Position numbers and translations under genes: made by a program. DNA of 32,851 nt from an uncultured Myxococcales bacterium (GTDB taxonomy: Bacteria > Myxococcota_A > UBA9042 > DTJE01): the NCBI GenBank assembly GCA_903847405.1, contig CAINDP010000102.1, positions 1-32,851 on the forward strand, in the 5' to 3' direction. The notes under the pieces were generated by a model that worked only from the letters and a program-made list of their open reading frames with translations, did not search any database and was not told the DNA's origin. Numbering within the stretch: position 1 is the stretch's first letter; every line of letters starts with the position of its first letter. This document shows, piece by piece, positions 1 to 8,100 of the stretch.

Positions 1-72
1 CGACCTCCTGGCTCCACGCCAGAAAGGTACGTCCCCCCCTAACTTCCTGCCCTCGTTCAGATACTTTTCCTT

Positions 73-118
73 CGTGAGGCAACGATGCCCCTTCGGATAC
101 ATCTAGCGTGAGGCAACG
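73..118. repeat. 12-bp direct repeat upstream of the PHP lipoprotein gene
   Basis: The 12-mer CGTGAGGCAACG occurs at 73-84 and again at 107-118, 34 bp apart start to start, just upstream of the first gene. It could be a pair of regulator sites or a small local duplication. No clear sigma-70 promoter was found around it. Bases 1-181 otherwise show no gene. Confidence 0.45.
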
Positions 119-181
119 CGGGGCCTTGATTCCTTGGCCGTGGACCTCGATACTACGCGGACGTTTCCGGAGGGAATCTTC

Positions 182-1843
182 ATGCGGACGAACCTGACCG
201 TGATCCTGGTTGCGACGTTCCTGGCGGCCTGCAGTTCCTCGTCGACGACGACGGACGTGGGAACCGACCCGGGGACGCTGGACGTGACGCCGGACGTGCC
301 GGCCCTGGACGTCCCGACGACGGACGTGATCGAGGACGCGCCGGCCGTGGACGTGGCGCCCGACGTGGCGCCCGACGTGGCTGCGGACCCGGGCTGGGAG
401 ACGGTCAATCCCCCCCTGCCCTTCGGCGGCGAGAACCGCGGCTTCAAGGAACTGCGCGGGATCGTGCACCTGCACTCGAACCTGTCCCACGACGGTTGCT
501 TCCCGCAGCATGAGGACATCGACCCGGCGCTGCTGACGGCCTGCGAAACCGAACACCGCAACGCCCCGTGCGTCGCCGGGATGGACTTCGTGATGCAGAC
601 CGACCATCCCGGGAACCTCCGGGATGCGACGTTCGAGCAGGCGCTGCATTTCCGGGCCGACGAGGGCGACGTCATGGTGAACGACGCCCTGGGGCGCCCG
701 ACCGCGAACCGCGTGATGTGCCCGAACGGGAGCCTGGTGTCTTCGTTCCTGTACTACGGCGGTACCGAGGGCAGCAAGAACATGCCCGTCGGCATTTCCG
801 GCAAGATCCCGGAGGACGTGCTGAGCACCTCCTACGACGATTCGGTTCCGCTGGACCTGGCGCAGGCGGCCATTTCCAAGGTGCACGAACTGGGCGGCTA
901 CGCCTTCGTCTGCCACCCCGAGCAGGACGACCTGTCGATCGAGCGCATCAAGGCGGCGCCGCTGGACGGCATCGAGATCTTCAACTTCCACCCGATGCTG
1001 ATGGACGCCCTCCAGTTGAACCTCGAGCAGTTCATCCGCATGGACGCCTTCATGACCCCCGGCCAGGTGAACCCGGTGCCGGACCTGGCCATCCTGCTGC
1101 TGCTGCAGCCCGTCGCCAACGACCCGATCAAGTTCGACGGGGCCTCGCCGTTCATCCGGCTGAGTTCCTTCGGCGCGACGGACATCCACCGGAACGTCGA
1201 GGTTCCGACGCTGTGCACGGACCTGGATTCGTGCGGGAACTACACGTACGACTACCCGAACTTCGCGCAACTGCTGGTGACCGGCGGGCCGGCGATCCTG
1301 GCCGACGGGGACCGCATGGATTCGTTCCAGAGGTCCTTCCGCTGGATGTCCAACCACACCCGCGTGCCGACCGACAAGGCCGGCGACGTGGACGAGGTGC
1401 GGAACGCGATCGGCCTGGGGCGCTCGTTCATGGCCTTCGACATGATGGGCCTGCCGACGGGTTTCGATTTCTTCGCGGTCGCCGACGGGAACGCCGTCGA
1501 GATGGGCAAGGAGATCGCGGGCGCGACCAGCGTGGATCTGTACGTGAGGTCGCCCGTCCTGGCCCCGCCGCTGTGGGGCATCCCGTTCGTCGATGCGGGC
1601 GCCTACGGCAACGCGATGATGCGAACGAAGGTGTACCAGGCTACGGCCGAGGGCGTCGACCTGGTGCTGGACCAGCCGGGACAGGGGCGGGAATTCAAGC
1701 TGGCGGCCGCGACGCCCGGCGCCTATCGCGTCGAGGTGTGGATCACGCCGAAGCACCTGGCGGCGGCCCTCAGCGGCGTCGAGCAACTGGCGGACAACGA
1801 GGTGCCGTACCTGTACTCGAACGCGGTTTTCGTCAGGCCGTAG
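182..1843 (+). CDS. PHP-domain lipoprotein, putative metal-dependent phosphoesterase
   Basis: This 553-residue protein is probably a cell-envelope metallohydrolase. An ATG at 182 is chosen over an in-frame TTG at 134 because it follows an AGGGA ribosome site and starts a lipoprotein signal peptide with lipobox LAAC (Cys17). Residues 18 to about 75 form a low-complexity linker rich in Asp-Val-Pro, as in many exported proteins of Myxococcota-like bacteria. The catalytic region carries PHP-type metal ligands: HLH at 96-98, TDH (Asp141, His142), a CHP histidine at about 245 and DIH (Asp334, His336). PHP proteins hydrolyse phosphoesters with two or three metal ions. Here the substrate is unknown, and the surface location makes a replication or histidinol-phosphatase role unlikely. 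The gene stands alone and converges on the DedA gene. Confidence 0.85.
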   Translation: MRTNLTVILVATFLAACSSSSTTTDVGTDPGTLDVTPDVPALDVPTTDVIEDAPAVDVAPDVAPDVAADPGWETVNPPLPFGGENRGFKELRGIVHLHSNLSHDGCFPQHEDIDPALLTACETEHRNAPCVAGMDFVMQTDHPGNLRDATFEQALHFRADEGDVMVNDALGRPTANRVMCPNGSLVSSFLYYGGTEGSKNMPVGISGKIPEDVLSTSYDDSVPLDLAQAAISKVHELGGYAFVCHPEQDDLSIERIKAAPLDGIEIFNFHPMLMDALQLNLEQFIRMDAFMTPGQVNPVPDLAILLLLQPVANDPIKFDGASPFIRLSSFGATDIHRNVEVPTLCTDLDSCGNYTYDYPNFAQLLVTGGPAILADGDRMDSFQRSFRWMSNHTRVPTDKAGDVDEVRNAIGLGRSFMAFDMMGLPTGFDFFAVADGNAVEMGKEIAGATSVDLYVRSPVLAPPLWGIPFVDAGAYGNAMMRTKVYQATAEGVDLVLDQPGQGREFKLAAATPGAYRVEVWITPKHLAAALSGVEQLADNEVPYLYSNAVFVRP

Positions 1844-1880
1844 GCATGCGCCAGGATGAGGGCTGCGGACCTACGCGGCC
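1836..1880. terminator. Possible bidirectional hairpin between convergent genes
   Basis: GGCCGTAGG at 1836-1844 is complementary to CCTACGCGGCC at 1870-1880 except for a 2-nt bulge, leaving a 25-nt loop. The arms contain the stop codons of both converging genes. There is no T-tract on either strand, so it may be a weak terminator or an mRNA-end stabiliser. Confidence 0.35.
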
Positions 1881-2533
1881 TTGTTCTTCCCGTACTTCGC
1901 CCGCAGGATTTCGATCACCGCCGGCATCACCGACACGATGATGATCGCGAAGATGACCAGGCTGAAGTTCTGCTTGATCACAGGCGCGTTCCCGATGAAG
2001 TAGCCCCCGAAAACGAAGAGCAGCGGCCAGACGATCCCGCCGATCACGTTGAAGAGGATGAACTTCGGGTACGTCATCACGCCGACGCCCGCGACGAACG
2101 GAACGAGGGTACGGACGATCGGCACGAAGCGCGCGATGATGATGGCCTTTCCGCCGTGGCGCTCGTAGAAGGCGTGGGTCTTCATCAGGTGCTCGCGCTT
2201 GATGAAGCGCTCGAAGACCTTCAGGCCCAGGTAGCGCCCCGCCCAGTAGTTCACGGTATCGCCCAGGATCGCGGCCACCGACAGCAGCAGGAACAGGTAG
2301 ACCGGGTTCAGGGGGTTCTGGGCGCCGCCCTCGATCGAGGCGGCGGCAGACAAGGCACCGGCGGCAAACAGCAGGGAGTCGCCCGGCAGGAAGGGCGTCA
2401 CGACCAGGCCTGTTTCGCAGAAGATGACCAGGAACAGGATCGCGTACGTCCAGACCTGGTAGTCGGCGACCAATTCGACCAGTTTGACGTCCAGGTGCAG
2501 GATGAAATCGACGAACCACATCACCAGATCCAT
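1871..2533 (-). CDS. DedA family membrane protein
   Basis: The product is a 220-residue polytopic inner-membrane protein of the DedA/SNARE-associated family. Members act in lipid-carrier recycling (some flip undecaprenyl phosphate) and in proton-dependent envelope homeostasis. Family hallmarks are visible: an acidic residue before a proline loop ([17 protein letters not shown], about residues 40-56), a long hydrophobic run after it, and the conserved [15 protein letters not shown] segment, whose arginines and prolines are needed for function in characterised members. The start follows AAGGAGGA with good spacing. It is the last gene of a five-gene minus-strand operon, 20 bases after mutS2. Substrate is not predictable from sequence. 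Confidence 0.92.
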   Translation of the reverse strand: MDLVMWFVDFILHLDVKLVELVADYQVWTYAILFLVIFCETGLVVTPFLPGDSLLFAAGALSAAASIEGGAQNPLNPVYLFLLLSVAAILGDTVNYWAGRYLGLKVFERFIKREHLMKTHAFYERHGGKAIIIARFVPIVRTLVPFVAGVGVMTYPKFILFNVIGGIVWPLLFVFGGYFIGNAPVIKQNFSLVIFAIIIVSVMPAVIEILRAKYGKNKAA

Positions 2534-2553
2534 GAAGCATTCCTCCTTGGGTA

Positions 2554-4992
2554 TCAGCCTATCTCCACCATGGTGACCCCTTCGCCGCCCTCGCCCTGCT
2601 GGCCCGTCCGGAATTTGCGGCAGTAGCGACAGGTCTTGAGGTACTCGCGGATCGCGTTGCGCAGGGCCGAGGTGCCCATGCCGTGAATGATCATGACGAG
2701 GGGCTCCTCCCGGAGGAACGCCTCGTCCAGGGCCCGATCCACTTCGCCCACGGCGTCCTCGACGCGCATCCCGCGGCAGTCCACGGTGTTGCGGTCGCTG
2801 CGCATGAACGGCTTGTCCTCGTCCGGGGCGCCGGCCATCGAGGACGAGGGGCGCGTGGCCTGCGCCGAGGGGGACACCTTGGGCGGCGCGGACTTGGCGC
2901 CCTTCGCCTTCGGCACCCGCAGGTCCGCCAGTTTGACCTGCGTGCGCATCAGGCCGACCTGGATCGTGGCCCGCTTCCCGTCGCCGGACACCTCGACGAC
3001 CTTCCCTTCCGCCTTCAGGGTGGCCACGAACACGACGGCGCCCACCTTCAGGCCGGACGCGGGGAACGGCTCGCTGGGATGCAGCAGTGCGGCTTCCTTG
3101 TCCATGTCCCGGTGTACCTCCGCCTTTTTGTCGCGAACCTCCTGGCGGCGGGCCATCACGGTCGGCTGGACCGTGGGGCGCGTGGCCAGGGCCTTTTCCA
3201 CTCGGGCCTGCTTCGCGATGACGTCCAGATCCTCTTCCAGGCGCTTCATCTTCTGCAGAACCTCCCGCCGGGCCTCGTGGACCAGGCGATCGGCATCGGT
3301 GCGCAGGCGGGTCAGTTCCCGCTCGTACTTCTTCTTGTCGGCGGTCAGGCGCGTCTTGAGATCCTCGGTTTCCGCCTTTTCGGTGGCCAGGGCCGCGTTC
3401 AGGCGCCGGGCCTCCGACAGGGCCTCCTCCAGTTCGCGCTCGCGCAGGCCCACCAGGCTCTTGGCCCGCTCCAGGATGGCGGCCGGGAAGCCCGAGTCCG
3501 CGGCGACGTCGAAGGGGTTCGATTCGCCCGAGGCGCCCTGCTCCAGGTGGTAGTCGGGGCGTCCCGTCCGGGGATCGACGCCGACCCGCGCGTTGCCGAA
3601 CCGGGGATCCGAATCGGCCCGGTGCTTCAGGAGGTCGTAGTGGGTCGCGGTCAGGCACTCGGCGCCGCCGGACACCAGGGCCTCGACGACGGCGGTGGCC
3701 AGGGCCTCGCCCTTCTTGGGTTCCGTCCCGGTGGCCAGTTCGTCCAGCAGGACCAGGGTGCGTCCGGGCCGCCGGCCGATGATTTCCGTCAGGCGCGCCA
3801 ACTGGCCCGTGAAGGTCGACACCGCGCGGTCCATGTTCGTCGGGTCGCCGATGACCGTGTAGACCCCGTCGAACCAGGGGACCACCGAGCCCTCCCCGGC
3901 CGGGGGCAGGATCCCGTGGCGGACCATCAGGACCGACAGGCCCACGGTGGACAGCGTGACGGACTTGCCGCCCGCGTTGGGGCCCGACACCACGAGGGCG
4001 TAGCCCAGGCCTTCCGAGGCGATGTCCAGGGTGATCGGGACGACGTCCCGGCCCAGCAGCGTCAGGATGGGGTTCAAGGCGTCGACCAGGCGCAGGCCGT
4101 CCGAGGATTCGCCGATCGTGGGTCGAGCGGCATGGAGGCGCCGTGCCAGGCGGCCGCGCCCCAGCAGCGAATCCAGGCGCCACAGGGCGTCCGCCATCGT
4201 GCGGGCCTCGGCGGCGTACTTCCCCAGCAGGCGCGACCGGTCGGCCAGGACCACGCGCTCCTCGACGCCGATCCCGTCCAGGACCACCTTCAACTGGTTG
4301 TTGTCCTCGACGATGGCCTGGGGCTCGATGAACAGCGTGTGCCCCGTCTGGCTGGTCCCGTGGATGATCCCGGGGACGAAGCGGTGGTCTTCCGCCTTGA
4401 CCGGCAGGACGTACCGGCCCTCCCGAAGGGTGTAGTACTCGTCCTGGATCAGGACCTGGATCTTCGGGTCCTGCAGCATCGTTTCGATGCGGGTCTTCAC
4501 GCCGCGAGACAGCGCGACCACCCGCTGGCGCAGGTCGGCCAGGCGCGGCGAGGCCTCGTCCCGGATGTTGCCGTCCGCGTCGAAGGTGGACGCGACGTGG
4601 TCGGCCACGGCGGACAGGTCAGCGACGCCCTCGAAGAACGCCGCGATCCCCGGGGCGTGCAGGCGCGTGTTCGCCAGGGCCTTCCGGGCCTCGGCGCCGG
4701 CCGTCAGCAGGCGGGCGCACGCGATCAGTTCCGCCGCCGCCAGGACGCCGCCCTTGGCCGCGACCTCGAAGGCGTTCGCGACGTCCTCGACGCCGTCCAG
4801 GGTGGGATGGTCGGGAAGGTCCAGCAGGTCCCGGGCTTCCTCGACCAGGGCCAGTTCCGCCGCGACGTCCGCCGGCGTTCGCAGGGGCGGCAGGTAGCGC
4901 ACCAGGGACCGGCCCCGGGCCGTCTGGCAGGCGTCGGCCGCGGCTTCCAGGATCCGGGGGAACTGCAGGTCTTCAAGGGTCCGGTCGTCCAT
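2554..4992 (-). CDS. mutS2: MutS2 family ATPase/endonuclease
   Basis: The product is an 812-residue MutS2. These proteins suppress homologous recombination or act in ribosome rescue, and are not mismatch-repair MutS. In order: N-terminal core/lever helices; an ATPase domain with Walker A GPNAGGKS (Lys343) and Walker B ending [11 protein letters not shown]; a long Lys/Arg/Glu-rich coiled coil (about residues 510-640); and a C-terminal Smr nuclease domain (about 735-812) with VDCRGM and HGMGTSALR in place of the usual LDLRG and HGxGTGxLR. The ATG at 4992 is preferred to an upstream GTG at 5007 because only the former has a GGAAG ribosome site. It lies 15 bases after a small membrane-protein gene and 20 before dedA. 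Confidence 0.95.
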   Translation of the reverse strand: MDDRTLEDLQFPRILEAAADACQTARGRSLVRYLPPLRTPADVAAELALVEEARDLLDLPDHPTLDGVEDVANAFEVAAKGGVLAAAELIACARLLTAGAEARKALANTRLHAPGIAAFFEGVADLSAVADHVASTFDADGNIRDEASPRLADLRQRVVALSRGVKTRIETMLQDPKIQVLIQDEYYTLREGRYVLPVKAEDHRFVPGIIHGTSQTGHTLFIEPQAIVEDNNQLKVVLDGIGVEERVVLADRSRLLGKYAAEARTMADALWRLDSLLGRGRLARRLHAARPTIGESSDGLRLVDALNPILTLLGRDVVPITLDIASEGLGYALVVSGPNAGGKSVTLSTVGLSVLMVRHGILPPAGEGSVVPWFDGVYTVIGDPTNMDRAVSTFTGQLARLTEIIGRRPGRTLVLLDELATGTEPKKGEALATAVVEALVSGGAECLTATHYDLLKHRADSDPRFGNARVGVDPRTGRPDYHLEQGASGESNPFDVAADSGFPAAILERAKSLVGLRERELEEALSEARRLNAALATEKAETEDLKTRLTADKKKYERELTRLRTDADRLVHEARREVLQKMKRLEEDLDVIAKQARVEKALATRPTVQPTVMARRQEVRDKKAEVHRDMDKEAALLHPSEPFPASGLKVGAVVFVATLKAEGKVVEVSGDGKRATIQVGLMRTQVKLADLRVPKAKGAKSAPPKVSPSAQATRPSSSMAGAPDEDKPFMRSDRNTVDCRGMRVEDAVGEVDRALDEAFLREEPLVMIIHGMGTSALRNAIREYLKTCRYCRKFRTGQQGEGGEGVTMVEIG

Positions 4993-5007
4993 GCGTTCTT
5001 CCTTCAC

Positions 5008-5121
5008 TCAACCGATGCCGCGGATGAACCTCAGGGCCAGGAGTCCCAGCAGCAGGACCAGGTAGACGCCCAGGGCGCCCAGGGCGACGCGCACCATGGG
5101 GGTGGTCTTCACGCGCGGCAT
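5008..5121 (-). CDS. 37-residue single-helix membrane protein (probable small protein)
   Basis: This short reading frame encodes 37 residues. A basic N-terminus (MPRVKTTPMVRVAL) leads into one strongly hydrophobic segment of about 20 residues (GVYLVLLLGLLALRF) and a short basic tail. It starts with ATG seven bases after the end of a GGAGG ribosome site that overlaps the end of the CBS-protein gene (stop 5130-5128). Its stop at 5010-5008 is 15 bases before mutS2. The tight fit between two genes on the same strand, plus the ribosome site, supports real translation. No family is recognised. Its place in a transporter operon suggests a small transporter-associated subunit, but that is inference. 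Confidence 0.6.
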   Translation of the reverse strand: MPRVKTTPMVRVALGALGVYLVLLLGLLALRFIRGIG

Positions 5122-5127
5122 GGCATT

Positions 5128-6429
5128 CTACCTCCGGGCCGGGACCAGGGGCCCCTTCATGATGTCGTTGAAGCGGATCACGCCCAGGATGCGGTCCTCC
5201 GCGTTGGTGACCGGCACCATGCGGTAGTGGTACTTCGAGAACATCTGGGTCAGATCGTCCACCGTGTCGTCCGTTTCGGCGGCCACGACCGGCGCCGTCA
5301 TGATCTCGCCCAGGGTCTGGGCGTCGGTCGCCATGACCAGTTCGCGCAGGTCCACGCAGCCTGCCAGGGTCCGGCCGTCTTCCTGGGTGACGTAGATGTA
5401 GGAAACCACGTGGGGCTCGCGTCCCGAGATGCGGATTTCCGCCAGCGTCGGGCCCACCCGGGCCGTCAGGGGGAACGTCACGAAGTCGGAATCCATCAGG
5501 TCGCCTGCCCGGGCTTCCTGGTCGGCCAGGATGGCCTTGATGCGCCGGGCGTCGTCCTCGGGGACCAGTTCCAGCAACTCGCTGGCGTCGTCGTGCGGCA
5601 GCACGGACAACAGGCTGGCCAACTGGGGCACGGACATTTCCGTGAGGATCTGCTTGGCCCGCTCCCGGCGCAGGTCGGCGATGATCTGGCGCCGGGCGCG
5701 CGGCTCGGCCTCCATCAGCGTTTCGGCGGCGGTTTCGGCGTCCAGGGCCGAGAACAGGGCTTCCTGCTGGGTGCCCGACAGTTCTTCCAGGGCGTCGGCG
5801 AGGTCCTCGGGGGGCAGTTCGGCCAGTTGGCTCTTGGTGATCGACAGCGACACCCGGTCGGTCGCCACCGCGTCCTCGTGGGACAGCGGCTGGACGAACT
5901 TCCAGGACACGAACTCGTCCTTCATCCAGCGGGCGTTCTTGAGGCCCCACCGGCGCAGGAATCCGTTGAACGACATGTCCACGTGGACCAGGAGCAGGCG
6001 GCCCCGGGCGTCCAGCAGGTGGACGTCGTTGACCACCTCGACCGTGCGCCCCTCCAGGTCCAGCACGTCCTTGCCCATGAGGTGGGCGTCCAGCAGCAGC
6101 CACCCGGGCTGATCGACGAAGGGCGGGTACTGCTCGCCCTCGGGCGGCGGCATGACGTAGACGGCCTTGCTGCCCAGTTCCAGGACGCGATCCCAGGGGA
6201 TGAATTCCGTGGGCTTGCCCCAGCCGTGCTCGATGAAGATGCCCACGGCCTCGGGATAGGGTTCCTTCACCGCGAAGACGAGGTCGGCCACCTTGCCCAG
6301 GGGCCTCTTGTGGCCCTGGGCCCGGACCGGCAGTTTCAGGACCTGGGAAAAGAAGAGGTTCCGGGTGCCGCCCATCTCGGCCGGGGGTTCGGACGACGAC
6401 GCGGGAGCATGGGTCCGGGGCGTGTTCAT
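5128..6429 (-). CDS. Soluble PRC-barrel / MgtE N-domain / CBS-pair protein
   Basis: The 433-residue product has the cytosolic regulatory half of an MgtE magnesium transporter without its membrane channel. Residues about 20-185 look like PRC-barrel modules (for example LGKVADLVFAVKEPYPEAVG). Residues about 190-295 are the helical MgtE N-domain (AELPPEDLADALEELSG and the following short helical repeats). Residues about 295-430 are a CBS pair (MDSDFVTFPL ... IMTAPVVAAETDDTVDDL ... ILGVIRFNDIM). In MgtE these domains bind Mg2+ and gate the pore. Here the protein starts one base after the stop of an Nramp-like transporter, with a GGGAGG ribosome site inside that gene's end, so it probably senses Mg2+ or nucleotides and controls that transporter. 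No membrane segment is present. Confidence 0.88.
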   Translation of the reverse strand: MNTPRTHAPASSSEPPAEMGGTRNLFFSQVLKLPVRAQGHKRPLGKVADLVFAVKEPYPEAVGIFIEHGWGKPTEFIPWDRVLELGSKAVYVMPPPEGEQYPPFVDQPGWLLLDAHLMGKDVLDLEGRTVEVVNDVHLLDARGRLLLVHVDMSFNGFLRRWGLKNARWMKDEFVSWKFVQPLSHEDAVATDRVSLSITKSQLAELPPEDLADALEELSGTQQEALFSALDAETAAETLMEAEPRARRQIIADLRRERAKQILTEMSVPQLASLLSVLPHDDASELLELVPEDDARRIKAILADQEARAGDLMDSDFVTFPLTARVGPTLAEIRISGREPHVVSYIYVTQEDGRTLAGCVDLRELVMATDAQTLGEIMTAPVVAAETDDTVDDLTQMFSKYHYRMVPVTNAEDRILGVIRFNDIMKGPLVPARR

Positions 6430-6430
6430 C

Positions 6431-7753
6431 TCAGCCTCCCCCCGCCATCCCGAGCAACTCGGGGAACAGCGTGCTGACGGCGAACAGGGTGGACATCGAA
6501 ATCACGAACAGCACGATCGCCCAGTTCACGAAGTTCTGCCAACGGGTGTTGACGTGTTCGCCCATGAACGAGGCGTCGTTCAGCAGAAGGATCAGGAACA
6601 CCAGCAGCGACGGCAGCAGCGTGACGGCCACGACCTGCACGTACATCGTGATGTCGATCAACGGCGCGTTCGGGATCAGCACCACGGCGCCCGCGGTCAG
6701 CAGCATGAGGCCGTGGATCACGTAGAACCAGGGCGCCTCGCGGACGCTGCGGTTCAGGGAGTGCGCCCAGCCGAAGACCTCGCCGAAGGCCCAGGAGGTG
6801 GACAGCGACACGCACAGCGCGCCCAGGAAGCCGGCGTCGAAGAGGCCGATGGCGAACAGCTTGCGGGCCAGTTCGCCGTGGTTGCCCAGCAGGGGCGCCA
6901 GGGCGTTGGCCGTGTCCTTGGCGTCCTCGACCGTGATCGGCGGGTTCGCATAGTGGAAGGCCGCGCCGGTCACGATCATGATGAAGCCCGCGATCACGCA
7001 GGTCAGCAGCCCGCCGACCAGCGTGTCCAGTTTCCCGAACTTGATGTCGTGCAGGTCCAGGCCCTTGTCCACGACCGACGACTGCTGGAAGAAGATCTGC
7101 CAGGGGGTGATGGTCGTTCCGATGTTGGCCAGGATGATGAACAGCAGTTCGCCGCTGAAGCCGCCCGGGAGGCTGGGGATGAAGAGGCCCTCGGCGACCG
7201 CGCCCCAGCCCGGCGAGGTGGGTGTGTCCATGGCCCAGAAGGCGGCGGGCACGTACACCAGGTTGAAGGCGCAGAAGAACAGGGTCAGCTTCTCGAAGGT
7301 CCAGTACTTGCCGGTGACGGAAATGGCCACCAGGATGGCCGTCACGCCCAGCACGGTGATCCAGGGCGGCACGCCGAACAGCATCATGGCCGCGGTCATG
7401 CCGATGTACTCGGTGACCAGCGTCAGCCAGTTGACCACCGCCAGATCGATCAACGAGAACCAGCCCCAGAAGGGGCCGAAGCCTTCGAAGATCGCCTCGG
7501 CGTGGCCGCGTTTCGTGACGGCGCCCAGGCGCACCGTCATTTCCTGGATGAAGTAGACCATGGGCAGCAGGATCAGGAGGATCCACAGCAGGTTGAAACC
7601 GTACTTGGACCCGGTGACCGCATAGGTGGAAATGCCGCCGGCGTCGTTGTCGGCGACCATGGTGATGATGCCGGGGCCCAGCACGGCAAAGAGGATCAGG
7701 GCGCGCCGGCGGATCCGGTGCATCTTGTGAAAGGATTTGCTGAGCCAGTACAT
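6431..7753 (-). CDS. Nramp-related divalent metal transporter, probably Mg2+-type
   Basis: The product is a 440-residue polytopic protein of the Nramp/SLC11 superfamily, with about 11 hydrophobic helices. Helix 1 has the GPG landmark at 26-28, but the metal-binding DPGN is DAGG (residues 37-40). In helix 6 the canonical Met-Pro-His is TPW (216-218), in the stretch ANIGTTITPWQIFFQQS. The helix-1 Asn and the soft methionine ligand of Mn/Fe Nramps are therefore gone, as reported for Nramp-related magnesium transporters (NRMTs). The next gene encodes MgtE-type regulatory domains, which supports Mg2+ transport. This is the first gene of a five-gene operon; it has a GGGAG ribosome site and a promoter about 245 bases upstream. 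A Mn2+/Fe2+ MntH assignment is less likely. Confidence 0.85.
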   Translation of the reverse strand: MYWLSKSFHKMHRIRRRALILFAVLGPGIITMVADNDAGGISTYAVTGSKYGFNLLWILLILLPMVYFIQEMTVRLGAVTKRGHAEAIFEGFGPFWGWFSLIDLAVVNWLTLVTEYIGMTAAMMLFGVPPWITVLGVTAILVAISVTGKYWTFEKLTLFFCAFNLVYVPAAFWAMDTPTSPGWGAVAEGLFIPSLPGGFSGELLFIILANIGTTITPWQIFFQQSSVVDKGLDLHDIKFGKLDTLVGGLLTCVIAGFIMIVTGAAFHYANPPITVEDAKDTANALAPLLGNHGELARKLFAIGLFDAGFLGALCVSLSTSWAFGEVFGWAHSLNRSVREAPWFYVIHGLMLLTAGAVVLIPNAPLIDITMYVQVVAVTLLPSLLVFLILLLNDASFMGEHVNTRWQNFVNWAIVLFVISMSTLFAVSTLFPELLGMAGGG

Positions 7754-7850
7754 GGGCCGCTCCCGTCTCGTTCGTCCATCGAGGACCAGGCTTCAGCAAC
7801 CGGGTTCGTCGTTCGTGGAAGGTCGAGGCGTGGGAGCGGGAGCCGGCGAC

Positions 7851-7879
7851 CGGTCAGGGGACCGTGCGTCCCATGACCG
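7851..7879 (-). other. Leader hairpin B
   Basis: Two 12-base arms, CGGTCATGGGAC and GTCCCCTGACCG, pair except for one mismatch around a 5-nt loop (GCACG). This is the strongest dyad in the leader upstream of the Nramp-like gene. Confidence 0.55.
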
Positions 7880-7887
7880 TGGCGTCC

Positions 7888-7914
7888 GGGTCCCCGCGCT
7901 TCCGCGCAGGACCC
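7888..7914 (-). other. Leader hairpin A with GNRA-type tetraloop
   Basis: On the minus strand GGGTCC pairs with GGACCC, enclosing GCGC-GGAA-GCGC. The GGAA loop is a GNRA tetraloop, a frequent tertiary-contact element in structured RNAs. It lies about 75 bases downstream of the putative transcription start. Confidence 0.5.
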
Positions 7915-7996
7915 TCGGTACTAGCACCATCGTCCATGGAATCCTCGGTCAAGACCGCCGTTTGCCCACCGGTACCAAGTCCGGCAGACGGGGCGT

Positions 7997-8025
7997 TTTG
8001 TACACCCCGGGGCCACCCAAGTCAA
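7997..8025 (-). promoter_or_regulatory. Sigma-70-type promoter of the Nramp-related operon
   Basis: The minus strand has TTGACT (8025-8020), a 17-base spacer and TACAAA (8002-7997), a good housekeeping promoter in GC-rich DNA. It lies about 75 bases beyond the argF stop, so the transporter operon is transcribed separately from argF. No convincing argF terminator was seen between 8040 and 8100. Confidence 0.6.
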
Positions 8026-8100
8026 GCGTGGAGGGAGGTGCGGAGCCTGTCCGGGGGGGATGGGCGAGCGTGTCGAAGGGGTTCCGGACGTGCGACGGGA

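Larger units (their letters stand above)
7754..7990 (-). other. Long structured 5' leader of the Nramp-related operon
   Basis: Between the likely transcription start near 7990 and the start codon at 7753 are about 235 bases with no gene. The region folds into at least two strong hairpins (7888-7914 and 7851-7879). It does not match the M-box (ykoK) or yybP-ykoY Mn2+ riboswitch consensus as I remember them, and no T-tract terminator follows. It may be an uncharacterised metal-responsive leader or simply a GC-rich untranslated region. Confidence 0.45.

Noticed and set aside
2683-6477. Very long plus-strand open frame (over 1200 codons) opposite mutS2 and the CBS gene
   Set aside because: It is antisense to well-supported genes, its product is His/Gln/Arg/Gly-rich, as expected of high-GC antisense frames, and no ribosome site or family motif supports it.
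7754-7990. M-box (Mg2+) or yybP-ykoY (Mn2+) riboswitch
   Set aside because: The conserved core sequences of both classes, as recalled, are absent. Only generic hairpins can be supported.
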